This document shows, piece by piece, positions 56,801 to 64,000 of a stretch of 64,000 nucleotides of DNA; within the stretch, counting starts at the first letter, position 1; the number at the start of each line of letters is the position of its first letter. A program made the translations under genes and the position numbers. Source of the stretch: Tridacna crocea (taxonomy: Eukaryota > Mollusca > Bivalvia > Cardiida > Cardiidae); assembly GCA_943736015.1 (NCBI GenBank), contig OX031070.1, positions 20,419,673 through 20,483,672 of the forward strand. Direction: 5' to 3'. Under the pieces are notes generated by a model. It saw nothing but the letters and a program-made list of their open reading frames with translations, did no database searches and was not told the DNA's origin.

Positions 56801-59800
56801 AACATTATTAGTCAAGTGAACCTGACCTTGTTATAGTTGAAGTAATGAATGAAGTTCTCTTTTGTTCTGTTAAATTCTTCAGAATTGGTGAAAGACTTCG
56901 AGTATGATGATTTGTATCTACACTTTTTTGTTGATCTTCCAAAATGTAAGTATGGCAAGTAAATTGTTTCTTTTCTTTTCCTGTCATTCATGTCCAGATG
57001 TTGGAAACTGAAATTCATATACAGAGGAAGCAAATGTTGAAAAGAGCTTCATAATGTAAGAGACTCCAGGTGCAATATGGAAAATGTGCACAAAGGAGCA
57101 ATTTCTTGCCACAATTGCTCGTTTTCTGAGATTGTTTTCAAAAGCTATCTATTGCTTGAGCTTAACATTTTGTGACATACATGTAATTTCAGACTTGCGT
57201 AGATTGAAAGCATCTTGAGACAGCAAATTGAATGTATATTAAATAACAGGGATTGTTTTGAAAAGGGTAGAAAACCTGGGATCTATTTTGGGCAGTGGAG
57301 GGTGAGGGCGTGGGGAGAGAACATGCTGGTAACAAACATTTTTCTCCCTTTCTAAAATATTTTTCTGAAATCTTCTTCCTCAATGTTTTCATAAAAGGGG
57401 ATTAATGATGTGTTAAAGGGTTAAAAGTTCATGTAATATCTTCAAATACTGGTATAACTTATGATACCATCACTATCTATTTCCAGACTGGACAGCAGAA
57501 AGGCATCAACAGTTGTCGTGGGTCACGCAGACATGTTCTACTAAAGTGGTAGGAAGGGTAAGTTAGGCATTTATGTCTAGCACATTCTTTTGATACAACA
57601 AACTGTTTACTTCATTCCTATCAAATGATGAAAGCATAACAGGGTTAACCCTTTACCCCATAAGGCATTTCTATTTTTGTGAAGGGTAGAAAAGATAGTG
57701 GGAAAAGGAGAAAATGCTTGTTACCAACATTTTCTCCTTTTCTCACAATATTTTCTAAAAGCTTCTTACTCAGGGTTGTCAAAAGTAGGGATTGTGTGGT
57801 AATGGGTTAAGCATAGAGTCTATTGTAGACATACATTATAAGTACTAGTCACTTACATATTAACTTCTTTACCAAATAACAAAATTTTAGATCTGTTTAA
57901 TTTGAAAGTATTTTGAGATAACAAACTAAGGTTGCATAAATTAAATTTATCTTTAATAAGGTAGAAAACATTGTGAGGAAAAAATATAGCTCGTTATTTA
58001 CCAGCATTTTCTCATATTGCTTCATTGGTTTCATTGACATTCTTTTGTTGATTATGGAAATGTTTGATAAAAGGTTATATAGAAGGAAAGACTATACTAT
58101 ATACACTGTATTAACCCATTACCACACAATCCCTACTTTTGACGAAGCTGAGAATAAAGCCTTTAGAAAACATTGTGGGAAAAGTAGAAAATGCTGATAA
58201 CCAGCATTTTCTCCTTTTCCAACATTGTTTTCTACCCTTCACAAAACACATTTCCAATTTTCAGACATTTTTTAATTTGTCATCTGCAAATGCTTTCAAT
58301 TTGGACAAGCCTAAAATATTGTCGTTTGGTAATGAGTTAAGAAATGAAAGAGTCAGTTGTCTCCATGATATGAATGAAATGCTGTTGATGGTAGTTTTAC
58401 AAAATTCCCACAAAATTTTAACTTAAGCTCACTCATACAATTCTAATGTTTTTTATATGCTAGTATTTGCCCTTGAATAGGTATAAAACATTGTGGGAAA
58501 AGGAGGAGAGTGCTGGTTACTACCACTTTCTCCTTTTCCTCCATTCTTTCAAAGGCTTTCTTCATGAAGTTTGCCAAAACTAAGGATTGCTGGGTTAACT
58601 CTTTACCACAGTCCCGACTTTTCACTACCCTGAGAAAGAAGCCTTTTGAAATCATTATGGGAAAAGGAGAAAATGCTGGTAACCAGCATTTTCTCCTTTT
58701 CCCACAGTGTTTTCTACCCTTCACAAAACAAATTTCAAATTTTCAATCACTTTCATTTTGTTGTCTCGATTTGTCTCGATTTGGACAAACCTAAAATTTT
58801 GTTGTTTGGTAATGACTTAAAGTCAAAACTACATTCACATTTAGACATAGATTTTAATCATTTTTCCCTTATATTTTACAGGATGATGTGGCATATTTTA
58901 GTTTTCCTTTCCACTTTGAATTATTTTACAAAAATGACAATGTTGACGAGGATGAAAGAGGTAATAACCTAACACTCAAACATTTTTATTACTTAAGTCT
59001 TTACCAAAAGACAAAATTTTATACTGGTCCAAATTAAAAGCACTTGCAGACGACAAATAAACGTAAATCAAAAATTGAAATTTGTTTCAAGCAGAGTAGG
59101 AAAAATTGTTGGAAAAGGAGAAAATTTCTCTTTTTCCCACAATGCCTTCATTGAAAACTGCTGAGCTCTTGGCCCAATAGTGAAGAGTTCAAACCATCAT
59201 GAACCTGTAGACTTTCGGAAACATTCAGGGAAAAAGAGAAATTGCCAGCATTTTCTCCTTCTGCAAAGTTTACTACCCGCTAAGAGATGAGTGTCAACAT
59301 TTAAGCCGTATTTAATTTTTTAGCTTGAATGCTTTCTGTTTGGACACGTATAAAATTCTATTGTCAATACTTTACTACACAATTCCATCTTTCAACAACC
59401 CTGAGAAAGATGCCTTTTGAAAACAATGTGAGAAAGGAAGAAAATGCTGGTACTACAATGTTTTCTTACCTACCAAAAGCATATTGCATCGTTTGAGCCA
59501 TGTTTGAAGGGTCATCTGCAAATGCTTTTAACTTCAGCAAGGGTTAAGTTGAATTCCAGCCGACTTCATTCTGAATTTACTTGCAGAGTTAGAGTTGCCA
59601 CGCTTTCCAAGTATAATGATTGAGGTTTTATCATTGGACTCCTGGAACAGATTTAGGACAGAGGGCTACACATACCTTACAGTTCCGGGACAACCAGGTT
59701 TGTATAACTTTATCTCTCTAGTAGATAAAGTTTTGTCTTTCGCCTTCAAGGTTCTTTGTTTACTCTCAGTTAAACATAATTTTTACATTGATTGAGTAAC

Positions 59801-62514
59801 ACGTTCTTCCACCTTATACTAATATCTCTTGATTCTACTGCCTAGAGACTACACATATGTGTGGGCCAATGAAAAATCCCAAAGTTGAAATCTCTAACAA
59901 GTCTTGGAAATGTTGCCTAGTAAAAGCTATTTTTAACAGAATGTTGACAGAAATATCAGATTGTGTGTATCCATTGCCTTCCAGCATATTAACTGATTTT
60001 GTGAAGTAAAATTTGGAAAGGCACTCAAACCTCTCATTCTTATGACAGATTTATCGTGATATTTATTAACAGGAAAGCATGTAGAAAGTTTACAGTGCTG
60101 GAGACCAGTTGGTACTAACATCATATCACAGCTACGCAGATTTTTTATTGGCGGTTCTCCAGAGTTAGAGGACCTGACATACACTGCTATACCATCCACA
60201 TTTCAGGTATGGTAACTGTGGGGATTGTGTGTGTTGTATAGGGGACTGCTATGAAGTTTGACAGGAAAAAGCTTTCCACAGGATATTGTATTTACTAAGA
60301 ATTCTAGATATTGTTCTTGGACTGAATTCTCTAGACTAGTCATCTAATTGGCTTTTGTAGTGACATCATAGCATTATAATTTACTGTCAGAGAAACTGCT
60401 GCATTCCATTCAATAGCATATAAGATTTGAAATATTTGAATTAGTCAGTATTTTACATCAACTTCATGTTTGTATTTTAAATTTGTTTTTTAGGGAACCC
60501 ATCTCAGCAAGTTTGGCTTTAAAACTGAATCTACGGGCACAGTGAATGTCAATCTCAATGTTATTATGCAGTCTAGGTGAGGAGAAATAATTCATATTTG
60601 ACATTTAACATGTAGAGGCAGTAGAAGGCCCTTATGATGTGGACAAGGAAAATTAAGATCAGACTTCACAGAACATACTGTCTGATCTTTATTAAATACT
60701 GTCCTTGACAGTTATAGGCCAGCTAATTTTGAAAGACCCATCTCATTAAAACTGCTTTTTTCTTTTTATCATACTTAATACATGTATATATACATATTTA
60801 TTGACCTTTATACGGACAAAATCTAAATTACAGGTTAAATGTGATACAAATAGTGGGATTTGATTCTGAAAGGGAAGAAAACATTGTGGAAAAATATTCA
60901 CACAAATGTTTTGGAAAGCTTTCTTTCTCGGGGTCGTAATAATTTGGGGTTGTATTGTAGAGGCATAATGTATAGCAGCTGACACTTTTATGTAAAGAGT
61001 TTCTAAGTTTTTCAATATTTGCTTTCTGAAGCCTAAGGCAGTTTCATGTTGTTCTCTAAATCTCATGTCCAATTATTTTGTTTATTTCCAGAGCTTTTAG
61101 GGAGAAGAAAGCCAGCAAACAGTCCTTGAGCTCGCTTTTAGAAGCTTTAGGGTTAGTATTAATATCTTTACATTTGAAAAAAGTGAAGTTGCAAGCTGTT
61201 AGATCTATTTCCATAGCTTTACATAATGAATGATCATATCAAAAATTTAATTCATAGCCAAAACTCCCAGTATTTCTGTGGCTTGTTTATACACCTTAGT
61301 TTTACAAGATGGTCTGTTTTGCCCTTTATCTACAGAGCCCAGAAGAGTAAATTAAGTTGTATTCAGTATTCATAAAGAACATTTAAAAAAAGGGCCTGTT
61401 CATTAAAATGTCTTCTTTTGTCAAATTTCAGGATTAATGCTGTCCAGCAGAATATTTCAAATGTTTTAGGTGAGTTGACTTAATTGGTTTGTTAAACTTC
61501 TTATCAGACAACAAAATTTAGGCAAAAATTAAAAGCACTTAAGTGTTGCTAACTTAATGTGGCGATGTGATAAAACTTGTCCTTTCTCGAGATGAAATTG
61601 TTAATGTCCAAAAAGGAATAAATGCATAGCTACCACCGTTTTCTCACCTTTCCTTAATATTTTTTCATAGGAAATGGGGTGGGGGGGGGCAATACAACAA
61701 GATTAATTTTGACATCATACACACTTAACCAGCAATTTCTCCGTCTTCTACATTTTCTTACTTTCCCTTACTATTTTTTCATAGGAAGGGGGAAGGGGCA
61801 ATACAATACAAGATTGAATTTGCCATCATACACACTTTTTTTTAAACAGCAATTTCCCCATTTTCTACAGTGTTTTTACCCTTTCATTAATGAATACCAT
61901 TACTTTAGCAACTTTTTTGTGGGGTAGTGGAAGGGGTAATTTATGAATGCTTTCAATTCTGAGGAGTCGAAAAGTCTGTGTCATTGTCTTTCAATAACTA
62001 TGACCTTTTGTAACATATATGTATCTGGTATTACTGAAGATTGTTCCTTCATTCTTGCACATCTTTTTAACAGTCTAAGGAGAACCCATACAGCAAGGGC
62101 ACATAATCATCAAAGTATTTTGACACACTTGTGCCCTTTTTTGTCCTCTGCCATGTGTCCATCTTGGAGAATTAGTGCAACACCATAGGACAGAATTATG
62201 AAAACATTTATTGTTATTTTGCCGATTTAAGTTTTTTGGTTGTTAACTTGATAATTTTTACTGAATATTAAGCACTTGCAGCTGCATGCGGTACTCTTGG
62301 GTGTTTTTGTGATTATCAATCAACATTTTCTATTTTCCAGGGCATTTTGATGACTAGATCTGGGTTTATCAGGTCCAATTTTCACGTTGTTGTAAAGTCA
62401 TTTCTTTTCTTTTTGATAGATGCCTTCAAGAAAGCAAGAAACAGAATGTTGCAGGCCAGAGAGAATGCATCAAAAGATCTTATGAAAGACACATCTAAAA
62501 CAGCTGCAGCGTGA
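35804..62514 (+). CDS. MKS1: Meckel syndrome type 1 protein, B9-domain ciliary transition-zone protein (complete, 19 exons)
   Basis: MKS1 is part of the MKS/B9 complex (with B9D1, B9D2 and tectonic/TMEM partners) that gates membrane-protein entry at the ciliary transition zone. The exons give 555 codons and TGA with every junction in phase; the human protein is 559 residues. Collinear signatures are DPVKNLKI at the N-terminus, MVIGWQQKVFSQ, NRIFTYVDHD, VMHIMADLSP, VLCTIQIDANG, then a B9 domain at about residues 300-430 (DDLYLHFFVDLP, WVTQTC, YFSFPFHFELF), [15 protein letters not shown], and a basic C-terminal helix. The start ATG is the first in the conserved N-terminal exon. Intron 5 (41674-50792) is unusually long and repeat-rich. 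A truncated exon 2 copy lies upstream at 23.73 kb. Confidence 0.96.
36775..36868 (+). mobile_element. Right half of a type I MITE, MKS1 intron 1
   Basis: Starts after the hairpin position and ends gttcggtaatgagTTAA, 23 bp before exon 2. A loose hairpin arm also occurs at 36066-36110. Confidence 0.75.
36892..37036 (+). CDS. MKS1: MKS1 exon 2
   Basis: The acceptor is ttctttaag|TGTGAA and the donor AGTCAG|GTACAA. It encodes VKIDRITSSALV to MVIGWQQKVFSQ. The first half, with its upstream intron, is duplicated at 23.6-23.8 kb. Confidence 0.93.
37079..37308 (+). mobile_element. Type II TTAA MITE
   Basis: Full length with TTAA at both ends; starts 43 bp after MKS1 exon 2. Confidence 0.88.
37428..37540 (+). 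repeat. Interspersed ~110-bp repeat, copy a
   Basis: Resembles 44765-44873 (tggatcaataattatgtgat; tgccagagc(c/a)tggctca). Both lie in MKS1 introns. Family unknown. Confidence 0.5.
37798..38026 (+). mobile_element. Type I TTAA MITE
   Basis: Full length with a near-perfect hairpin. Confidence 0.88.
38100..38215. repeat. Inverted repeat, MKS1 intron 2
   Basis: catctttgcaagccaaggat continuing to actta pairs with its inverted copy (taagtatccttggctttcaa onward) about 45 bp later, giving a hairpin with arms of about 35 bp. Confidence 0.6.
38452..38632 (+). mobile_element. Type I TTAA MITE, right end missing
   Basis: Breaks off at gttgtctgcaaat, 49 bp before MKS1 exon 3. Confidence 0.8.
38681..38763 (+). 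CDS. MKS1: MKS1 exon 3
   Basis: The acceptor is gtctttccag|AGAGAA and the donor ATTAT|GTAAGT. RELELYSNESNCFSP aligns with human FEVDLYQNETACQSP. Confidence 0.93.
38947..39175 (-). mobile_element. Type I TTAA MITE
   Basis: Full length; shares its right TTAA with a degraded copy (39172 to about 39350). Confidence 0.88.
39559..39788 (-). mobile_element. Type II TTAA MITE
   Basis: Inverse orientation; perfect stem around gctcatgacgagc. Confidence 0.86.
40119..40188 (+). CDS. MKS1: MKS1 exon 4
   Basis: The acceptor is cctccaccag|AAACAG and the donor GATGAG|GTAATT. NNRIFTYVDHDKFSQ aligns with human NRRIFTYTDSDRY. Confidence 0.93.
40215..40434 (+). mobile_element. Type I TTAA MITE
   Basis: Starts 27 bp after MKS1 exon 4; shares TTAA 40431-40434 with the next. 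Confidence 0.85.
40431..40659 (+). mobile_element. Type I TTAA MITE
   Basis: Full length, head-to-tail with the preceding copy. Confidence 0.87.
41109..41321 (+). mobile_element. Type I TTAA MITE
   Basis: TTAA at both ends; hairpin reduced to gaggagagaatttctcctct. Confidence 0.8.
41355..41518. mobile_element. Chimeric MITE: type I left, type II right
   Basis: The left part (accacccaatccctactttt, ccctgagaaagaagcc) is type I; the right part (tctcctacaagcaatacg, gagtatctaaggagtaaagg) is type II. TTAA at both ends. Confidence 0.85.
41564..41673 (+). CDS. MKS1: MKS1 exon 5
   Basis: The acceptor is ttccctctag|GCACTT and the donor AGCAAG|GTAAAT. QPSFLADKMTHLRKRK matches human VPSFLVERMANVRRRR. 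The 9.1-kb intron 5 follows. Confidence 0.93.
42194..43548 (+). mobile_element. TATACCCC-hairpin element with tandem core, MKS1 intron 5
   Basis: Starts with a perfect hairpin of ATACCCCCCAAAA and its complement; ends GAGTGATAGCTCTAGTTTT. The interior has about six units of roughly 156 bp, each with atctccaaaactatactagc and gggagtgcagtgcacagga. It links the short family at 2866 and 11250 to a tandem-core form. Confidence 0.65.
43638..43787. mobile_element. Fully palindromic type I MITE
   Basis: Both arms are the left (ACAATCCC) arm in inverted order, meeting at a small hairpin near 43710; TTAA at both ends. Confidence 0.85.
44228..44455 (+). mobile_element. Type I TTAA MITE
   Basis: Full length; shares TTAA 44452-44455 with the next, which has opposite orientation. 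Confidence 0.85.
44452..44679 (-). mobile_element. Type I TTAA MITE
   Basis: Full length; forms a back-to-back pair with the preceding copy. Confidence 0.87.
44765..44873 (+). repeat. Interspersed ~110-bp repeat, copy b
   Basis: Partner of 37428-37540: ttatggatctataattttgt and ttgccagagcctggctcaa. Confidence 0.5.
45019..45210 (-). mobile_element. Type I TTAA MITE, hairpin mostly lost
   Basis: TTAA at both ends; shares 45207-45210 with the next. Confidence 0.75.
45207..45399 (+). mobile_element. Type I TTAA MITE, diverged
   Basis: Ends gaagagTTAA; degraded hairpin. Confidence 0.65.
45645..45840 (+). mobile_element. Type I TTAA MITE
   Basis: Left end diverged; hairpin at about 45715; right TTAA. 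Confidence 0.75.
46356..47065 (+). repeat. ~32-bp minisatellite with 100-bp higher-order unit, MKS1 intron 5
   Basis: Basic unit ctgtgtagctgtgtcaagta plus tgttatcatgat. Positions 46531-46630 and 46631-46730 are identical over all 100 bases, and a third copy starts at 46731 before diverging. Confidence 0.88.
47322..47580 (+). mobile_element. Two degraded type I MITE remnants
   Basis: cattgtggaaaaagaagaaa and cattgatggaaaaggagaaa with flanking arm fragments. Confidence 0.5.
47848..48077 (+). mobile_element. Type I TTAA MITE
   Basis: Diverged; shares its right TTAA with the next copy. Confidence 0.75.
48074..48227 (-). mobile_element. Type I TTAA MITE, right arm shortened
   Basis: Perfect hairpin at about 48140; gtcgtcattgtgtgg end. 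Confidence 0.78.
48840..49000 (+). mobile_element. Type I MITE, degraded
   Basis: Half hairpin plus cgtctgcaaatgctttgaat. Confidence 0.5.
49501..49706 (+). mobile_element. Type I TTAA MITE, diverged
   Basis: Left end attaccacacaaccc, right gtaaacagTTAA. Confidence 0.7.
49736..49963 (-). mobile_element. Type I TTAA MITE
   Basis: Full length with TTAA at both ends. Confidence 0.86.
50035..50258 (-). mobile_element. Type I TTAA MITE, diverged
   Basis: Old copy whose right TTAA is shared with the next. Confidence 0.6.
50255..50482 (+). mobile_element. Type I TTAA MITE
   Basis: Full length; the right end has decayed to GTAA. Confidence 0.84.
50616..50718. repeat. Inverted repeat just before MKS1 exon 6
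   Basis: Arms of about 40 bp (…taacacatatctgattgg and ccaatcagaaggtgttat…) flank a loop of about 17 bp. It ends 75 bp before the exon 6 acceptor. Confidence 0.6.
50793..50924 (+). CDS. MKS1: MKS1 exon 6
   Basis: The acceptor is tttgtatacag|GGACAG and the donor AGACAG|GTATTG. NHLLSAPVQVMHIMADLSP aligns with human NHVINTPLQTMHIMADLGP. Confidence 0.93.
51202..51467 (+). mobile_element. tRNA-derived SINE, MKS1 intron 6
   Basis: Same family on the plus strand: box A TGGCTTAGTGG, box B GAGTTTGATACCC, body agtagtcggtggctttgg, tail GGCGTTAAACCCCAATACAA. Target duplication ATGTAAATAC at 51191-51200 and 51468-51477. Confidence 0.88.
51704..51837 (+). CDS. MKS1: MKS1 exon 7
   Basis: The acceptor is cactatttcag|AATGGC and the donor GTAGAG|GTAAGC. 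VVLCTIQIDANGVLSINPDF aligns with human [20 protein letters not shown]. A 1.7-kb tandem-core element begins about 30 bp after the donor. Confidence 0.93.
51869..53538 (+). mobile_element. Tandem-core element, Helentron-like, in MKS1 intron 7
   Basis: Starts TTTAGCTCCACTGGCC and ends CCAGTGGAGC, then the hairpin GGGCCATCATGGCCC and CTCTTGTT, flanked by T. The interior has five or more units of about 165 bp, each with gggcttatatagggaaaac and cctctaccaag. A MITE remnant sits at about 53430-53495. Same architecture as the element at 100-1875 but a different subfamily. Confidence 0.65.
53887..53932 (+). CDS. MKS1: MKS1 exon 8
   Basis: The acceptor follows a T-run (ttttttttacag) and the donor is AACAG|GTAAGA. 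VFEYTIEHAS aligns with human LWKYTIDNVS. Confidence 0.9.
54203..54431 (+). mobile_element. Type II TTAA MITE
   Basis: Full length, MKS1 intron 8, near-perfect stem around gctcgtcacgagc. Confidence 0.87.
54504..54718 (-). mobile_element. Type I TTAA MITE
   Basis: TTAA at both ends, MKS1 intron 8. Confidence 0.82.
55228..55321 (+). CDS. MKS1: MKS1 exon 9
   Basis: The acceptor is ttgtttcag|ACAAGA and the donor GAATTG|GTATCT. YREVYSRHKDFLQACVGNEF aligns with human [20 protein letters not shown]. Confidence 0.93.
55792..55834 (+). CDS. MKS1: MKS1 exon 10 (B9 domain start)
   Basis: The acceptor is atttttcacag|CCACCT and the donor AAATAG|GTATGT. VLRLLVYGEI aligns with human ALRLFVNGEV. Confidence 0.9.
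56408..56634 (-). mobile_element. Type I TTAA MITE
   Basis: Perfect hairpin; terminal TTAA mutated at both ends. A further truncated copy lies at about 56655-56790. Confidence 0.78.
56883..56945 (+). CDS. MKS1: MKS1 exon 11 (B9 domain)
   Basis: The acceptor is aattcttcag|AATTGG and the donor CAAAAT|GTAAGT. YDDLYLHFFVDLP aligns with human YDNLYVHFFVELP. Confidence 0.93.
57487..57557 (+). CDS. MKS1: MKS1 exon 12 (B9 domain)
   Basis: The acceptor is ctatttccag|ACTGGA and the donor GGAAGG|GTAAGT. QQLSWVTQTCSTK aligns with human QQLSGVTQTCTTK. Confidence 0.93.
57645..57810. mobile_element. Chimeric MITE: type II tip, type I body
   Basis: The first 30 bp (ccctttaccccataaggcat) are type II; from tttttgtgaagggtagaaaa on it is type I in minus orientation. 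TTAA at both ends. Confidence 0.85.
57862..58025 (-). mobile_element. Type I MITE, degraded
   Basis: taccaaataacaaaatttta start and ggtagaaaacattgtg; the right end is lost. Confidence 0.55.
58111..58340 (+). mobile_element. Type I TTAA MITE
   Basis: Full length with TTAA at both ends. Confidence 0.87.
58595..58820 (+). mobile_element. Type I TTAA MITE
   Basis: Full length; its left TTAA is shared with an older inverse fragment (58470-58598). Confidence 0.86.
58882..58960 (+). CDS. MKS1: MKS1 exon 13 (B9 domain)
   Basis: The acceptor is tattttacag|GATGAT and the donor AAAGAG|GTAATA. VAYFSFPFHFELFY aligns with human VAHFSYPFTFEAFF. Confidence 0.93.
58990..59550. mobile_element. Three degraded type I MITE copies
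   Basis: Remnants near 58995-59190, 59190-59365 and 59370-59545, each with a piece of hairpin and a tctgcaaatgc-type arm; together they fill MKS1 intron 13. Confidence 0.55.
59587..59697 (+). CDS. MKS1: MKS1 exon 14 (B9 domain)
   Basis: The acceptor is acttgcag|AGTTAG and the donor CAACCAG|GTTTGT. EVLSLDSWNRFRTEGYTYL aligns with human EVLSLDFWQRYRVEGYGAV. Confidence 0.93.
60073..60206 (+). CDS. MKS1: MKS1 exon 15
   Basis: The acceptor is ttattaacag|GAAAGC and the donor [32 protein letters not shown] is nearly the human [20 protein letters not shown]. Confidence 0.94.
60494..60576 (+). CDS. MKS1: MKS1 exon 16
   Basis: The acceptor is gttttttag|GGAACC and the donor TCTAG|GTGAGG. LSKFGFKTESTGTVNVNL aligns with human LSRFGLRTETTGTVTFRL. 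Confidence 0.93.
60835..60960 (-). mobile_element. Type I MITE, degraded
   Basis: gggaagaaaacattgtgg and ctttctttctcggggtcgta remain. Confidence 0.5.
61092..61151 (+). CDS. MKS1: MKS1 exon 17
   Basis: The acceptor is ttatttccag|AGCTTT and the donor TTAGG|GTTAGT. It encodes RAFREKKASKQSLSSLLEAL, near the human SRAFMESSSLQKRMRSVLD region. Confidence 0.88.
61432..61469 (+). CDS. MKS1: MKS1 exon 18
   Basis: This 38-bp exon has acceptor caaatttcag|GATTAA and donor GTTTTAG|GTGAGT. INAVQQNISNVL matches human QQSSIHNVL and restores phase to the last exon. Confidence 0.85.
62420..62514 (+). CDS. MKS1: MKS1 exon 19 (stop codon)
   Basis: The acceptor is ctttttgatag|ATGCCT. DAFKKARNRMLQARENAS aligns with human EAFRRARRRMQEARESLP. 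TGA at 62512-62514 is followed at once by TAA. Confidence 0.92.
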
Positions 62515-62704
62515 TAACACTTCATGTGTTACAACCTGTTTCCGTCCATGTTTGGGATAATGAAAATCATGAATCTGATGCTCTATAAACTTTTTTCTCT
62601 GTGCTATTGTTGACTTCTTGGTGTAACAGTATGTCTGAAAAGATGTAATCATGATAACTACAATAACCATATAAATGACTTGTAATGAACAAAGAGGGTT
62701 TCCA

Positions 62705-62890
62705 TGAATCAACTTTTTACCACACAACCCAAGGTTATAAAAAGCTGGCTAGTGAAAACATTTTTGAAATAGAAGAAAATGCTGGGCACCAGCATTTTGT
62801 TCTTTTCGAACAATGTTTTCCACCCTTCCACAGACAAATCTCATTATTTTCATATTTAATTTTATTGTCTGTGTGTACCTTTTGAGTGGT
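62705..62890 (+). mobile_element. Type I MITE in the MKS1 3' UTR
   Basis: ttaccacacaacccaaggtt start and diverged hairpin at about 62785, between the stop and the candidate poly(A) signal. Confidence 0.65.
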
Positions 62891-63205
62891 AAAAAATAGT
62901 GTTGTGCTGTTGTGACCTTGTATAGTGCAGGTTAAAAGGGTAAATGAAACAGGAAAAAGAGAAATGATTTGCTTGAAGCACTTTCTTTGACATATTTTTG
63001 CAAAAGCAGTCTGCTGCTAGAGAAAAAAGTTATTCATTAGATATTGATGGCCTTAGTTGATTTTCACGAAGTTTAAATTGTAAATATTGTACATATATGA
63101 AAATAAGGTACTGTGATAGGAAAATGTAATTTTCGAGACATATTTATTGATAGAATAAATCTTTGAAGTACTAATGAAAGTTTTCTGATTATTGTTTTGT
63201 CAGTC

Positions 63206-63211
63206 AATAAA
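63206..63211 (+). terminator. Candidate MKS1 polyadenylation signal
   Basis: AATAAA lies about 690 bp after the stop, followed by T-rich sequence. A weaker context AATAAA (agaataaatc) lies near 63155. The actual cleavage site cannot be seen. Confidence 0.5.
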
Positions 63212-63295
63212 AGCCCATCTTTAGTTATATATGTGTCATTTTTTTCTATCCTATGTGAAACAGATTAAAAATCTTTATCTCATTATGAAGTAACT

Positions 63296-63960
63296 GTGCC
63301 TCAGTATCTCATTATTAAGCTAACATACCCAAATATTTCATTTAGTGACAGTGCCCCAGTATTCTGTTATTTAGGTGTCTTGCCCCAGTATGTGTATCTT
63401 AGTGACTGTGTCCCCATCTCATTATTAAGCTTCCTGACCCAAGTATTTCATTTTAATAGCGACACTGCCCCAGTATCTTGTTATTTAGCTATCTTGCCCG
63501 AGTATGTGTATCTTAGTGACTGAGCCCCCATATCATTATTTAGCTACTAGGCCCAGGTATTTCATTTAGTGACAGTGCCCCAGTATCTTGTTATTTAGCT
63601 GTCTAACCCAAGTATGTGTACCTTAGTGACTGTGCCCCCATCTCATTATTAAACTTTTAGACCCAAGTATTTCATTTGGTGACAGTGCTACAGTATCCTT
63701 TTAATTTAGTTATCTTGTCCGAATATATGTATCTTAGTGACTGTGCCTCCAGCATTTTCTCCTTTTCCCACGTTTTCTACCCTACAGGAAACAGATTTCA
63801 ATTCTTGAGTTATGTTCCATTTTGTCATCTGCTTTCAATTTGAACCAGTCTAAAATTTTGTTGTTTTGTAAAGAGTTCAGAGAATGTGCCCCATTATTTT
63901 ATTAACCAGCTCCCGTACCTTAGTATCTCATTTTTTCAACTGCATGACTAAGTATATCAT
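63296..63960 (+). repeat. ~110-120-bp tandem repeat downstream of MKS1
   Basis: Four or more units with gcccgagtatgtgtatctta (near 63378, 63500, 63612, 63720) and ccccatctcattattaagc. A half MITE at 63748-63877 interrupts the array, and repeat-like sequence resumes to about 63960. Confidence 0.7.
63748..63877 (+). mobile_element. Half type I MITE in a tandem array
   Basis: Begins exactly at the hairpin centre (ccagcattttctcc) and keeps the whole right arm to gtaaagagttc. Confidence 0.75.
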
Positions 63961-64000
63961 TAATTTTATTCCAACATGATGAGTGAATAGGGATCTATCA

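Overview
This 64 kb window is animal nuclear DNA. It is AT-rich and made of intron-bearing genes with GT-AG splice sites separated by dense repeats. The gene models, a tRNA-derived SINE family and tandem-repeat-cored elements point to a lophotrochozoan, most likely a bivalve mollusc. The species is an inference. No bacterial, viral, tRNA, rRNA or CRISPR locus was seen.

Two genuine protein-coding genes lie on the + strand. From about 2.1 to 13.8 kb are the last nine coding exons of an NCoR/SMRT nuclear-receptor corepressor (962 codons plus stop, all phases consistent). They carry two corepressor nuclear-receptor (CoRNR) motifs and the family's diagnostic C-terminus; the 5' part lies before the window. 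From 35.8 to 62.5 kb is a complete MKS1 gene, the B9-domain protein of the ciliary transition zone: 19 exons, 555 codons plus stop, about the length of the human protein.

Between them (13.8-35.8 kb) no intact gene was recognised. The segment at 18.0-23.8 kb and the segment at 23.8-37.0 kb share at least five collinear homologous blocks, and the last block is the start of MKS1 exon 2. The simplest reading is an old tandem duplication with one breakpoint inside MKS1 exon 2. It left a truncated MKS1 exon copy at 23.73 kb and two decaying copies of a small unrecognised four-exon gene, with different lesions in each copy. The second copy was then split by about 3.6 kb holding a 39-bp minisatellite and by 553-bp TTAA-flanked elements.

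The dominant repeat is a roughly 230-bp hairpin miniature element with TTAA at both ends, termini starting CCC, and a nearly perfect central hairpin of about 50 bp. This fits piggyBac-type MITEs. By eye about 70 copies or fragments are present, many back to back sharing one TTAA. A second subfamily has different arms, and two chimeras join the two. Other elements are a MULE-like MITE with a 9-bp target duplication, two Helentron-like elements with cores of roughly 165-bp tandem units, three copies of a TATACCCC-hairpin family, two SINEs with 11-bp target duplications, and several minisatellites. Boundaries marked approximate were read by eye.
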